From Liolophura sinensis (lineage: Eukaryota; Mollusca; Polyplacophora; Chitonida; Chitonidae), in assembly GCF_032854445.1 (NCBI RefSeq), contig NC_088306.1, positions 21,797,764 through 21,861,763 of the forward strand: a stretch of 64,000 nucleotides of DNA. The letters are read 5' to 3'. A model generated the notes under the pieces. That model was not told where the DNA came from and did no database searches. It saw nothing but the letters and a program-made list of their open reading frames with translations. Both the position numbers and the translations under genes were made by a program. Below are positions 1 through 11,056 of this stretch, piece by piece (the first letter of the stretch is position 1; every line of letters begins with the position of its first letter).

Positions 1-255
1 GGGCTCCCTGGCTCAGTCGGTTAGCGCACTAGCGCAGCGTAATGACCCAGAAGCCCCTCTGACTGCAAACCAATGCGGTCGCTGTGAATTCTGGCTTCCT
101 CTCCGGCCGTAAGTGGGAAGGTCCGTCAGAAACATACGGATGGCTGTGGGTTTTCCCTGCGCTCTGCCTGGTTTTCTGCCACCATAATGCTGGGCGCCAT
201 CGTGTAAGTGAAATATTCTTGAGTACGGCGTAAAACACCAATCAAATAAATGAAT
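1..255 (+). mobile_element. SINE-A, near full-length tRNA-derived SINE
   Basis: The 5' part resembles a tRNA: an A-box-like stretch (tggctcagtcggttagcgc) and a B-box region around the 'ggtcgctgtgaattc' segment. A conserved body follows (ggcttcctctccggccgtaa, ggaaggtc, ccaccataatgctgg) and the 3' end is 'aagtgaaatattcttgagta' then a 'caatcaaataaa' tail. It matches the copies at 29415 and 47448 along its length. The window starts at its 5' end, so the upstream target duplication cannot be seen. It is somewhat diverged, with an extra 'cccctctgactgcaaa' segment. SINEs are copied by a partner LINE reverse transcriptase; none is visible in this window. Confidence 0.9.
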
Positions 256-264
256 ATATGTATC

Positions 265-394
265 TGGGTCCTGTTTTATGAAGCAGTCCCAAATTGCGCC
301 AGGCGTACTTTCCATGGCAACACATAGTGAAGAGATACGTCGCCATGGTGATTGCGCTTGGCGTAGTGCTGCAACAGCTTTGTAAAACGGGCCC
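265..394. mobile_element. Foldback MITE with GGGCC termini
   Basis: The two halves are an imperfect inverted repeat about 55 bases per arm. The left end reads gggtcctgttttatgaagc; the right end reads gctttgtaaaacgggcccc. The inner arms also pair (ttgcgccaggcg with cgcttggcg, and ccatggc with gccatgg). Almost the whole 130 bp can fold into one hairpin. No open frame is present. It lies just after the SINE at 1-255. Confidence 0.75.
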
Positions 395-424
395 CTGATA
401 GTCCTTAAGGTAAAGCTACAGGTA

Positions 425-631
425 CCTTAATTCTTCTAACTTTTGGGAGACATATTAGTAGTGCTGAAAGCAGAATGTTATATTTCTTTCCCAGCTTTTT
501 CGAAAAAATGAGTATTTTGTTCATTAGATGGACCAACCATGTGAGAAGAAAGAACTAAAAATTGCTACAGTTACATGTGTATTAGCTAAAACAGAGCAGA
601 CCAGGTGTCTGAAAAATTAGAAGAAGTAGGG
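425..631. mobile_element. MITE-1 subfamily c, TA-flanked
   Basis: The left terminus is ccttaattcttctaactttt and the right terminus ends aaattagaagaagtaggg, an imperfect inverted repeat. TA lies on both sides (423-424 and 632-633), the usual target of Tc1/mariner-type elements. The interior (cattagatgg, accatgtgagaa) matches the copy at 4199-4377. The termini resemble those of the MITE-1a copies, so I place it in the same family. Confidence 0.75.
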
Positions 632-2468
632 TAGTCAGCAAAAACACTGTACAGAATTGATGGAATGAGTATACAGTATGAAAACTTTTTAAGCAAGACC
701 TGGTGTACATGTACCTATACCACCCTTGAAATGTTGTGTTTAGCCTAATCCTGATAACGCATGAAAAATGTTGATAGGAAATATCTGGGTTTTTTTTACC
801 ATGGGAGTGTCAGTTATATAGTTTGGCAACAGAAATTTGAAAAAGTCTGAAAAGGGCATAGAATGGAGTTTAATTGGAGGATTGTTAGCATTTGTGTTAA
901 CACCCAGACAATTTTGTTTCAACAATAATTTTTGTATTTATGGATGATATGCATACAGTACATTGTAAATTTCATGAACTATTAAGCCATCTCTACTTGA
1001 GTTGGCGAAAATTCACACGGATAATGACTAAAAAACAGTGAAATTCACAAGATTTTTCTAAAGATACTCACCCTTGTGTACTACAGTTCAAACAGACGAA
1101 CCAAAAATTTGATGAATGTATGGTAAAACAAAAACTTCAAAAGTGCACTTTTAACTTCGTAAGACTGGAAAGTATGTGTACCCATGTGCATGTGAAACTA
1201 GACATCTCTATCAGCTGTTGTTTGTCTGGGTTGTCTTTTGGGGAAGAATGTATAACAAAGTTTATTAAGAAGAGCAGGTGTTGTTTCATGTATTACTCGG
1301 CTCTCTTCTTTCTAGATCCATCCTCACCCCCTCCCCACTCCCTTCCCCCCCCCCCCCCCCCTCCCCCAAACCACTCTCACAGCCTCACCCCCACATCGCA
1401 TTCTTCCTGCCTGGAAGAATAGTTCTGATTCCCATTTTCTATCAACAAAAATGGTGATTCTTGTTGGCACAGTGCAGCTGGAGTTCTTTGCCAAAAACAT
1501 CCGCTGCTGTCTCGTTATTGAGATAGACACATAAATATTCTGAGTTTATCTTAAGTTTGTTAGTACACGCATCTTCCTGTATGAGGGTGTAGAATGTGGA
1601 CTATGTACATAAACCGTTATTTAGTGGCAGGTTGCAGTGATGCGCAGTAAACGACTGTAAACAAATAGAGCATGATGGCAATTTTTATTGAGTCTGACAC
1701 GTAAGTAGTCTGTGATTATTGGTACACATCACCTTGAGGGGTTGTGTATTTTGAACTGTATACATAAACTACGATCTACTTTGTTTCAGGTTTAAAAAAT
1801 GTGCAAGAAATGGTACAATCCAAAAATCTGCTGTATAAGTCATGTAATAATACATATGGTAATGGCCGTTAATGTATTTTCTGGCTATTTGTGTACAAAT
1901 TGTTCACCTGAATTGTCAGCAGCAAAAAAAAAAAAAAATTTATCATCACAGTTCTCATTGCAGATGTACAGATATATTAACACATGGATTGTAATTTTCA
2001 GCTGATTTTAATGGAAGTCAGGATTTTCAGATTATCATGCTTTCAACCGGAATGGCCAAACATAATCTTTTTAACTCCTGAGGGTCAGCTAGTAGGAGAA
2101 ATTTCAGCTGATTTTGATGGAAAGGGTTCTCTTCACAGGATATACGCTGTAGTTAACCTAAAAGTTGTAACCAACAGGTTGCAGATTTTCAAACCACCAC
2201 AGTCTAGGCATCTGTCGGTATGTACATGTACTAGCATACATAGGACACGTATAATGTAGTACCAGTTTTGTGATCAGGTTTTGGACCAAGAATTTGAAAA
2301 TTCTGCCTTTTTTTTTTACTGCTTGTGGGGCCTTGGTGCGATAGACAGCGCTCATGTAGCCATTTGAGGTGCTGCGTAACTTTTGTTGAAGATGACCAGC
2401 TTTCCACCTACATATATGGCATGCTGTATGTCACATGTAGGAAACTTTCAGTAGCGTGTCAAGTGTCA
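632..2468. other. No gene seen; C-rich and A-run tracts
   Basis: Non-repetitive AT-rich sequence. It contains a run of 17 C at 1345-1361 inside a C-rich tract (about 1318-1400), and a 14-base A run near 1924. Open frames at 1120-1422 and 1324-1530 exist only because they cross the C tract. The words cagctgattttaatgga (2002) and cagctgattttgatgga (2106) are a local repeat. Confidence 0.5.
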
Positions 2469-2570
2469 GTGGTTTACCCTGGGCTATCTGGCTCCGTCCA
2501 CCCATAAAACTGACCATAATGGTCTAAGAGGATCCAATCCTTAAATATGGTGTAAAACAACAATCAAACA
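2469..2570 (+). mobile_element. SINE-A 3' fragment, degraded
   Basis: The order of motifs follows the SINE-A 3' half: gtttaccctgggctatctgg, ccataatgg, atatggtgtaaaacaacaat, then caaacaa. Divergence is high and no duplication is visible. It is an old, 5'-truncated copy. Confidence 0.55.
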
Positions 2571-2812
2571 ATGCGCAATGTTTGCACCCTTCTCCTTGAA
2601 TTCCCCCTTGGCGAGAAATTTTATGCAGGGCATAACAAGAGTGATTTAACTAAGATCTTGTTAATAACAGTGGTAATTTTTTGCTTGAAATAAGTGATCT
2701 AAAATGGCTTACAATCAATATCCAGCCATCTGAATTCACTGAGCATGACCTGGGCAATGTTGGCTTTTATAGTGAATTTGGACACCCTGTTTTCAAATTC
2801 TGGCTAAACACC

Positions 2813-3074
2813 TGGGCCGGATTGTTCAAAACTGGTTTAAGGCTTAGTACCAGACTTAACTTTAAGCCAAGTCTTCAATTTTGTACTTAGCCTAAAAAAA
2901 ATTGTGCAAGCCTGAAAAAAGTATGGAACATTATATTAAGTATGAATTAAAACTGCTGCTGATGTACTTTGGCTTTGGAGAACCGCCTTGGCTGCTGAGA
3001 TTGACTAAAAACTTAAATATGAATTATGATTTAAGACCAGGATCAGCTGATACATTTGAGAACAACTGGGCCCT
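2813..3074. mobile_element. Foldback-type MITE with GGGCC termini
   Basis: The left end (tgggccggattgttcaaaac) and the right end (gagaacaactgggccctg) form an imperfect terminal inverted repeat. The interior also has inverted segments (ggcttagtaccagacttaac, ctttaagccaagtctt). A 130-codon open frame at 2902-3294 begins with TTG inside this element and runs out of it. That placement, plus the absence of recognisable motifs, argues against it being a gene. Confidence 0.65.
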
Positions 3075-3497
3075 GTGCACACAGCCTTGGTATTCTCCAT
3101 TTCATACCGTAACCTTCATCTGTAACATAAAATTACACCAGGAGGCTACAAAACAAATAGATATTTACCTAAATATCACAGAACACTCTCATGATTGGCG
3201 AGAGTGTCTTCATGTGATACTTCAGGAAAATTATGTTTGTATTTTAGCAGGCATGGACATGTATGACAGATACGTTGTTACAGAATTCATTTAGGAGTAC
3301 CCAGGCTGTGTACATACAGATTTCGTGAACAAAATATACATTTCCAAAATTATAAACAAACAGTTTAAACAAAATTTAGTGTTTATGTCTGTTCACAAGT
3401 ATTAAATTATCTATAAATATAGGGCATGCCACATACTGAAATAACTAGGGACAGTGGAGACTTGTCAGTGGAAGCCATTTTGGGTCCTCCGTGGCTG
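3075..3497. other. No gene seen
   Basis: Unique sequence between two mobile elements. It carries the 3' two-thirds of the 130-codon open frame that starts in the MITE at 2813. The frame has no splice-like ends and no familiar domain. Confidence 0.4.
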
Positions 3498-3683
3498 ACT
3501 GTAATTCTTCAACCTTTTCACATGTTTGCAATATATTTATTTAAGCATATTCTGAGGGCATTATTCTTTGTATACTAATAAAATTTTGCTTTTTGGGAAG
3601 CCCTGAAATTGGCCAACCCAACCAAAATGTGCATAAATGGTGCTGAAAGTTGCTTTATCATATGCGATAAGGTTGGGGATATA
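3498..3683. mobile_element. MITE-1 subfamily a, internally deleted
   Basis: It begins ctgtaattcttcaacctttt and ends gataaggttggggatataggg followed by TA. The middle matches other subfamily-a copies (gcatattctgagggcattat, gccctgaaattggccaaccc, gctgaaagttgctttatcat). It lacks the segment corresponding to ttttgtctccaaaatca, so it is about 35 bp shorter than the copy at 5490. A SINE-A begins directly after it. Confidence 0.8.
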
Positions 3684-3902
3684 GGGTAATGGTTAAAATG
3701 CTATTGCAGTGCAATGACCCAGGAGCTGCTCACCATGCTGGCTTCCACTCCAGTCGTAAGAAGGAAGGTCTGTCAGCAACCTGAGGATGGTCGTAGGTTT
3801 CCCTTGGGCTCTGCTCGGTTTCCTCCCACCATATTGCTGGCTAGAGTCGTAAATGTGAAAAAGCATAGCCTAGAACACTGATCAAATAAATTAATAAATA
3901 AT
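3684..3902 (+). mobile_element. SINE-A, diverged copy
   Basis: Motifs run in SINE-A order: gcagtgcaatgacccaggag, ctcaccatgctggcttccac, ggaaggtctgtcagcaacct, tggtcgtaggtttccc, ctcccaccatattgctgg, then gatcaaataaattaataaat. The extreme 5' end is missing or replaced by the adjoining MITE-1 terminus. Confidence 0.85.
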
Positions 3903-4198
3903 GCTGTTTAAGTAAGGTCAAAAATACTACATTGTAACATTCTAGGTGTTGGTTTTAATCCATTTTTAATGTAACTATAGTTACAGTCCTGCCTCACACT
4001 AGCGCCACTTGGCCGATGTACAAAATATGCTGCCTCCCTGTCATTCTTTCCTGGTCAAGGATTGAACATGTACATCTATACATGCAGGTTGACACAATAT
4101 GTATCATGTGTGATATGGCCATCTAAGATGCTGGTACATAATCAAGCTGATCAATTAGAAGAAAGACTTAGTGATTGATTAGACTCCAAGTGTATTTA

Positions 4199-4377
4199 CC
4201 CTAATTCTTGTAAAATTTTAGATAGATATTAGTAATGTTGAAAGTAGAATATTACATTCCTTTACCAGCCTTTTGGAGAAGTAAAGATGTGAGTATGTTG
4301 ATCATTAGATGGTCTAACCATGTGAGAAAAAAGAAACCCTATATTTCCACAAGAAGAAATTTTAGAAGAAATGGGGG
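4199..4377. mobile_element. MITE-1 subfamily c, TA-flanked
   Basis: Second copy of the element at 425-631. The left terminus is ccctaattcttgtaaaattt and the right ends aaattttagaagaaatgggg. TA flanks both ends. Shared interior words include agtaatgttgaaagtagaat, tcattagatgg and accatgtgagaa. It is 28 bp shorter than the first copy. Confidence 0.75.
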
Positions 4378-5489
4378 TAGTGGAGTACTGCTGTGAGGTT
4401 GTTGTTGTGATTACTCTGGTCTAAATGAACACAGCTGTTTGCAAAGTGAGCCATAAATAAAGGCCAACTGAGTCTATTGGTCAGTGGTATCGATCAGCCT
4501 AGTGGACATGGGTCAATTGCTTGAGCCAGAGGTAAGCTGGAAGGGGCTGACCTTTGGTTTGACCCTCAGCTGACCTCCTTGGTTGAACACTGCTGACATA
4601 GAGGGAGTTTGGTCTATATTAGGATTGATCATTGATCACTGGGCAGAGTGAGGCTCAAGAGGGGGCCATGCCAACAACTGACCAGCTCTGCCAGTTTGCC
4701 TATGGCTTCAGGAATAGTGATGGATTGTATAAAACTGTGTAGAATCAGAATTTGGAAGACTGGCATTGTTAGTTGCAGGCCATGTGCAAATATACATGTT
4801 AAATAGAGGTGGCCTTTTAAACAACACAGAGAGCGTCACAAAACACGCTGGCTGGTAAGTTTACCTCCCTGAATAATATTATTTCATGGCATTATTTCTA
4901 CAAAGAAAAGAATTTGAGTTTGTTTACATGTTAGCTTTACTTTTATAATTTATATTAAAGTGAACTAAAGCGGTATGCTTCAGTAATAAATGTGTTATAT
5001 TGCACAGGAAAAATGAAACATTTGTTTCACGATGCCCCAATCTGAGCTCGCCCCAATGTGAGCTCGGGGGTATGGCATCATAACACATGTACAGTATACT
5101 TTTACGTTCCAACGTCACACAACAATGGGACACAACGTTATGCATACGTGGGCTTGACATATCTAGGTCAACTGCAGTCACCTAAGCTTGTCATTGATTG
5201 ATCTAAAGTGCATGATCTCTGTGGAGGGAGTGAAAAAGAACGGCAACATGAAATATGTTGTTTTTACTTCATTTTCTCTCGTGTTTGTTGTGCAACTCAA
5301 TGTTGTTGGTTTACGCAATGAACACCACTATGGCAGTGTTAAAGCCTTAATCGTGTCTTAATTTTTAATTTGTACTTTTTCCCTACATAAATAAGTATGT
5401 GGTTAATGTTAAGACATGACAAGTACAAAAAATGAGCCTAACCTCTGAAAGTCAGTACAGTGCTACATGCACCTGTATAATCAGCTCAG
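4378..5489. other. No gene seen; short tandem duplication
   Basis: A 16-bp unit occurs twice in tandem at 5035-5066 (ccccaatctgagctcg and ccccaatgtgagctcg, 15 of 16 identical). The 85-codon frame at 4924-5181 on the minus strand crosses it and shows no recognisable domain. Confidence 0.45.
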
Positions 5490-5707
5490 CTGTAATTCTT
5501 CAACCTTTTCACATGTGTACAAGGTGTTTATTAAAGCATATTCTGAAAGCATCATTCTGAGCAGACTGATAAAATTATACTTTTTGTGAAGCCCTGAAAT
5601 TGGGCAACCCAACCAATGTGGTTTTGTCTCCAAAATCATATTTAAAATATGCATAAATTGCACTGAAAATGGCTCTTTTTATATATGAAAAGATTGAAGA
5701 TTTAGGG
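5490..5707. mobile_element. MITE-1 subfamily a, complete copy
   Basis: The left terminus ctgtaattcttcaacctttt and the right terminus (gaaaagattgaagatttaggg) are inverted repeats of about 25 bp. The interior has the full subfamily-a set: ggtgtttatt, gcatattctgaaagcatcat, actgataaaattatactttt, gtgaagccctgaaattgg, ttttgtctccaaaatcat, gcataaattgcactgaaaat. TA follows the right end; the left flank has lost it. A minus-strand frame is open across most of the copy (see findings). Confidence 0.85.
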
Positions 5708-6774
5708 TATCACATTGTGACCAAGGTTGTGAAAGTCAAAGTTTACATGTATTTCATTCATGTATATGCGTTACACATGCGACTTTCATGGTTTCATGTT
5801 GTGCAGTGTAGGTGCAGTTAGGTGCATACACAAGGAATGTGCTACGTGTACCTTGTAGGCTGCACTGCATGTATATGTATGTTCTCGGCAGCCTTTAATG
5901 AAGCTAGAAACCGCAGAACATGCCTGCATGTACGTTATGATAACTGCTGCAAGCATGCTTATCATTCAGATAAAATGATACCGGTTTTCAAAGTGTTTCT
6001 GGCTTTGACAGATAAGGCACTTATGTAGGGAAACTTAACTGTATTTGTAAGACTACTACTGTAAATTATGGTCGTTTAGCTCCTTTCTACTTCCCCCAAG
6101 GGACCCCCAGTTGATCTTTGATCAGCTGTGGTCAGTGTCTTTGTGCCTGTAGCTGTGATGATATTAAAGGAATTGCCCATGTGTGGCAGTCTTTGCCGGG
6201 CTGAGTACATCACCATTGCTTTGTTGGCTGGTCATGCTAATGCACCTGTAATTGCAACACTCGGAATATGCATAGGTAGCACTTTACATTGGCCCTGTGA
6301 TATATTATGAGGTGTGTCTGCGTGCTGCACTGTTTACAGAGATTCCACATTTCCGTATGGGACTACATGGAATAAATGGCTCCTGAGGCCTTAGTTTGTT
6401 TTAAAGTGGTTGCACAGTGTACCTGACCAGTGCTCTCTGCTTTGACATACCTGACCTGATCTTGGACAATGTGGTGTGTTAGTTAGTCACCCACCTAAGC
6501 TATCTGAGGAAACGAGTGTGGCCTAAAGTCCACAACGATTCTGCAATACCTGTCAGCTCAGTTCTTTGATCTGCAGTTTTACCTGCAGGTGAGTTTAAGG
6601 CTACACTTTATCATTCAGTGCATAGAGTTTTATTAATTCATTTGTGTTTTTCAATCTTGATTGATGCCATATGTAAAAAAATTACGCTTATATGGTGGTG
6701 TTTCGGTTTATTGTTGAAGGAAATAAGTGTCTGACGTAAACCACTGTATTTGAATTCACTGGAAAGCCTTTATT
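5708..6774. other. No gene seen
   Basis: Single-copy AT-rich sequence. The open frames at 5822-6028 and 6128-6310 are about 60-68 codons with no motif, no splice-like ends and nothing recognisable. Confidence 0.4.
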
Positions 6775-7640
6775 TTAGGATTAGTGTCCAGATTGATTAT
6801 TTATTCATAAGTAGATAGCCCTGTGTGTATTGTTAATTTGAGATTAACATTATATGATGGAATTTAATTCCATACATACAAGACGATTCGATACCAGCTG
6901 TCAGGGCTTTGCTGTGTATTATCCTTGCTGATTAAGTTCAAAAGTGACATCAAGCATATCAAATTTCTGTAATGGTTTTTTTCTGTACATAGGGTTGTTA
7001 ATAGAGGTTAATGAATAACCATAGAGTTAGTTTTTCAAAGTTGATTTGACACTCAGTAAGCGTGAATTTACAAACTTCAGTGTTCCTCTTTTTCTCTCAG
7101 CCTCATAAACATGAGGGCAGCCTATCCAATTCTACTGGCATCATGATATCTAGGAACTTTCTAGGCGAAAGGTCAGCTGCACACAATGGTTACAAAATAC
7201 TGTAAAACTGAACTAAAAACTGGATGCATACAAGGTAGCAAGTCTCTGTATACACATTGTATTGTATTTGATACATTGTATTGTATATGATACATTATAT
7301 TGCATAGGTGAGATTTTCAGAGATGTCAACATCATAAAACGGGACATCAGCGCCATCATCTATTGGTTCATATTCAGATGGGAGCATATTTTCTTCTGTT
7401 TATATGTAGTTAGAATACATCTCGAAAATGACATTTTGTTTTGGATGCCCAGATTCTATAGCTTAGCCAGCCTTGGGTTGGTCAGTTATAACTTCAGCGC
7501 TGTGCCTTACCGAGTGGCTGGCTACATGGGGATTGGCTGGGTGGATTTAAAGACATTGCTGCCTTTCTCCAAGTAATTCCAGTAATATATTGTTTAAACA
7601 GGTCGTAATCTTTGTAGTTAGGACCATTTTCCAAATCTAG
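6775..7640. mobile_element. Roughly 1 kb TIR element, copy 1, right end interrupted
   Basis: The left end (aggattagtgtccagattga) matches the left end of the copy at 15761-16822. Further shared blocks include tgattatttattcataagta, agctgtcagggctttgc, gcatattttcttctg, catctcgaaaatgaca, tggatttaaag and tgtttaaacaggtcgtaatc. The right terminal repeat is cut after 'aaatctag', where a SINE-B tail begins. A 104-codon plus-strand frame at 7262-7576 lies inside, but the homologous part of copy 2 codes on the opposite strand, so I do not treat it as a gene. Confidence 0.7.
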
Positions 7641-7850
7641 AGCGAGTGAGTGAGTGCTTGGGGTTTAACGTCGTACTTAATTTTCAGTCATATGACGACG
7701 AAGGAACCCTTAGAGTGCATATAATGTGCCTCCTTGTTGCATGAGGGATTTTCAGCGCTCTTTTATCTAGTGCTGCGTCATTGAGGCGACTTACCGAAGG
7801 CAAGTAAGTTGCCTTACCTAAGCAATTATATGGATACTGGTAAACCAGGA
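7641..7850 (-). mobile_element. SINE-B, 3' half
   Basis: On the minus strand it carries the SINE-B 3' half: ttacttgccttcggtaagtc, gcagcactagataaaagagc, caacaaggaggcacatta, ttccttcgtcgtcatatgac, gtacgacgttaaaccccaag and an (actc)n tail. Identity to the complete copy at 41205 is high in the last 170 bp. The 5' half is absent here; a piece with exactly that half lies at 9205-9452 on the same strand. Confidence 0.85.
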
Positions 7851-8778
7851 GAGCCCTAGCTAGCATTTTATCGAGTGGCGCTCCGCCAAGCCTCTCAGAA
7901 CGTCCGCCATCCTGCTTTGAAACCTCAGTACCTAGCGCCATGCCTAAAAATGTCCTTTGTACAGTATTTCTTTCCATATTTTTAATTTTCTGTCGAAAAA
8001 ACAACGCTATGCACTATAATTCCATTGGCATATGATCTTGTACATACGTGTACTTATTTTTCGCCTCCAATTCCCGAGAGTTACTTCCAAATCGGAAACC
8101 CATTAGTTAAGACATCTTGAGTGCCCGAGGCATGATTTCCGATGTTCCGGAGTCCGCTGGCTGCGCAAATATCTGCGCAAAGGCTCAAATTTTGTGACTT
8201 TGCCAAGCCATTGCTTACTGAATCGTAAATTACGTGTGTAGCGCCTAGAATGGCGATGCACTGAGTTGACACAGTAGCATGCCGAGTTCAGCTCGGCTAT
8301 CTAGGAAGTGTCAGTCCATCCTAGAACAGTGTTTTGAAGGCAAGGTGATTTCCCCATATGAAATTTCAGTATAACCTGCAAAGGCAATACTTTAGCCTTT
8401 TAATTGGCTCCGAAAACAGGCGTTTTCAGGTGAAAGTATGCCAATGCGCTGACTTTTAGTGCAGCTTATCATTAAACCTTTCATGATTTTGATGTAGGAA
8501 ATTCTTTTGAGTACAGCCATAGTGCATGATCCCTGTTTGCTTTCTGTTAGGGAAATTTTGGCTGCTTTAGAGGGATGGTGAACCCAATTTACTTTAAAAA
8601 GTAATTGATCCTCTTTCCTGTCAACTGAAGAAAGTTGAACACAGAAGTTAGTGAAAATAAATCTTGGAAGGCTGGGGTGATAATATGTGAAAGATTTTGT
8701 TGTCACAGCAACTTCTGAAATGGAGGGCTTCAAAAATCAGTTTTAATTAACATTTTATTTATCCTGTAAGATGTTTGA
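7851..8778. other. No gene seen; sequence between two SINE-B halves
   Basis: Two minus-strand frames (7684-8004 and 8392-8733) are open for more than 100 codons. The first starts outside and runs into the SINE-B; the second has no recognisable motif. The stretch 8090-8320 is richer in CpG than its surroundings and could be part of an unidentified repeat. Confidence 0.4.
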
Positions 8779-8995
8779 CTGATTGACTGATTGTTGTTTT
8801 ATGGCACACTCATGATTATTTCACTCATATGACGGTGGGTCAGTGTTGTCAGATGGGTGGAGGTAACCCCTGGAAGAAACCAGGGTAAACCACCGGTCAT
8901 TGGTAAGTCACTGACAACTTCCCCACTTGTCTTACAGCAGCCCCGTTTGCACAGTTCTACAAGCATCCACCTCGCCACCAAACCCCATGAAATTA
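8779..8995 (-). mobile_element. SINE related to SINE-A, different 5' body
   Basis: Read on the minus strand it ends ccgtcatatgagtgaaataat, then a 'catgagtgtgccataaaaca acaatcagtcaatca' type tail, the same 3' end as SINE-A. The upstream body differs: acttaccaatgaccggtggt, ttaccctggtttcttccagg, gttacctccacccatctgac. The shared tail suggests a sister SINE family using the same reverse transcriptase, which is inference. Confidence 0.7.
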
Positions 8996-9204
8996 AGCAC
9001 TAAAATGCCTGTGTTGGAATGAGAAAGTTCCCTGCCGTGGTGACCCCAGAATTATGGTCAGATGTCATATCTATCAAATCGGGTACAGCAGCAAGCCTTG
9101 TGATTAAGGATACCGTTTGACTATGAGGATTACAAAGCTTACTAAAATACGTTTTAGGCCATTTAATTTATCACGATGTTAGATGTAAAACTACCCTTTT
9201 GACG

Positions 9205-9452
9205 CCATGAAAGCTTTTCCGGCAATGCAAGTTTTCCGGCCGACTGGGGCCACAGGCCCCCGGATGCCCGGCTCATTTGGCTGGGATGCTCTTCTCCCAT
9301 GCCTTCATCAAATCCTAGCTAGGGGTCTGACCAGTCGTTGCACTATCCCCTTCATGCTCACCTCGAAGCGAGGAAACTACAACTTCCTCTTTTAAGGTCT
9401 TTGGTGTGACCGCCCTCTGGACACTCTACCAACTGTGTTATCGGGGCAGGTC
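9205..9452 (-). mobile_element. SINE-B, 5' half with tRNA-like head
   Basis: On the minus strand it reads gcccc-gataacacagttggtagagtg (A box), ggtcacaccaaagacctta, gaggaagttgtagtttcctc, gcatgaaggggatagtgcaa, cgactggtc. The copy at 41205 has the same blocks in the same order. The element then departs from the consensus at about 9330. The 3' half is missing. Confidence 0.75.
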
Positions 9453-9988
9453 TAATTATTTAGAGGATACCTTTCAGATTGTACAATTTGCTGTTCCCAC
9501 TATAGTCACTATATGCAACTGTATTTCTTAAATATGAAGAAAATCAATAATACTGTATTTCGTTTAGCACTTTTCAGTGCTTTAATCTTTATTGATTAAT
9601 ATACGTTATAGGGTAGTAATGAGTTGTTTTGTGACATCTTTGATTAATGTCATCAGAAAAATGCCGGTGTTGGCATCGCAAGTATTATTTTAAGGTGTTT
9701 GCATACATGTACTATTTCATACTGAAGGTGCAGTTTGTGGGTCGAGTACATGTAAATGTACTGTATGTATGTTTAATGTATGATTAACATCCTGACCTCA
9801 GATTGTGGCGAATTCTGGGACTCAGTCAAATGAGCCAGCCAGAAGCCTTACCAGTGGAATGCCCTGGCAGACAACAGACATGATGCCTAAATCAAGTACG
9901 GGGTGTGCCAACACTGGAACGACCAGTATTTCCTGCCTTACCTGATAATGCTGGGTGCAAAGAGACAAAAATGACAAAAGAGACTGTA
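9453..9988. other. No gene seen
   Basis: AT-rich unique sequence leading to a minisatellite. Nothing is recognisable on either strand. Confidence 0.4.
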
Positions 9989-10139
9989 GTGAGGATTGAA
10001 GCCCCAGTTGCAAGTTGCGCAACTTTAGTGAGGATTCAACCCCGAACTGCAAGTTGCGTAACTTTAGCGAGGATTGAACGCTGAGTTGCGAGTTGCGTAA
10101 CTTTAGCGAGGATTGAACGCCGAGTTGTGAGTTGCGCAA
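9989..10139. repeat. Minisatellite, 39-bp unit, about 4 copies
   Basis: Each unit contains gtaactttagcgaggattga followed by acgctgagttgcgagttgc. Units differ by a few substitutions. The minus-strand frame at 9822-10154 translates it as a 13-residue repeat because 39 is a multiple of three. Confidence 0.9.
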
Positions 10140-11056
10140 TGATAGTTCAGACACATTAAATGTACATACATGTCTGGTACGTATGTGTTGTGCACATGAA
10201 TGGCATTACATGTATATGTGTAAGGCTGGTGTCCACTTCTCATTACTCTTAGCCTTAAGGTACATAGCCTTATGTACAGGTAATCTTGTAAAGCTGATTT
10301 ATGTGCTATGATAATCACTGCTCGTACCTGTGACACAGCTCACTGTAATCTAATGGCAGGTGTTTGGTGTATACCTCATGTAGTTACAAGTAAGCAGGTC
10401 ACGGTGATCTGTCCATGTGTTACCACTATCAGGTGATGCAGTGCTACGCGTACACAGGAAGATTGCAGTTAAGATAATTTTGTACTTTAATGTAAAACTT
10501 AGTCTTGTGGAAAAGTTGTAAATTGATTTTTGTATAGAAACGATCTGAGGGTAAACGTAAATAATAGACAGATGCGTCAGAGAATTGATATCGACGAAAG
10601 TAGTGTGCTACTTTCAGGTAGCGTGTGTTTATGTACAAGCTACATGCTACTTTTCAATGTTTTGTAGCAAAAATCTCATGTCCTGAACAGTTTTTGCATA
10701 GATAGTGCAAGGAGCATTTTGACTTTATGTATATTGTGATTAATGGTTTAAATGTTGGGTGTGTTAATTTGGCATTTATATAAATGTGAAGTCATCTTCA
10801 TATAAGTTGCCTGTATGAAGAGTAATCTCCCCTGGTTTGTTGGGCATTAGGGTGACAGAGGCCCTTCTACATCCACAATGTGCATGCAGTTGCTGGCCTA
10901 GCCTGTAGCATCATTGTACATGCATTGTATGTGTCCAAGCAGTACGATAAATCATACACATGTGTACCCTGTAATACACACACGTGTGTACCTGTATTAG
11001 ATTGCTAATTTCATGCAGTATTATATACATGTAACATGTCATACAGTTGGTCATAC
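10140..11056. other. No gene seen
   Basis: Contains many tacatgta/acatgt words (for example near 10160, 10210 and 11030) and no recognisable element. Short frames at 10103-10336 and 10444-10638 (minus) have no motif. Confidence 0.4.

Noticed and set aside
2902-3294. 130-codon frame, the longest outside tandem repeats
   Set aside because: It begins with TTG inside a MITE, has no recognisable domain, and by my estimate a few frames of this length are expected by chance in 64 kb of this composition.
7111-7133. 23-mer shared (20 of 23) with 44823-44845
   Set aside because: About three such pairs are expected by chance among all 23-mers of the window on both strands, and the flanks do not match.
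7262-7576. 104-codon frame with hydrophobic segments resembling a membrane protein
   Set aside because: It lies inside a mobile element whose other copy has its plausible exon on the opposite strand.
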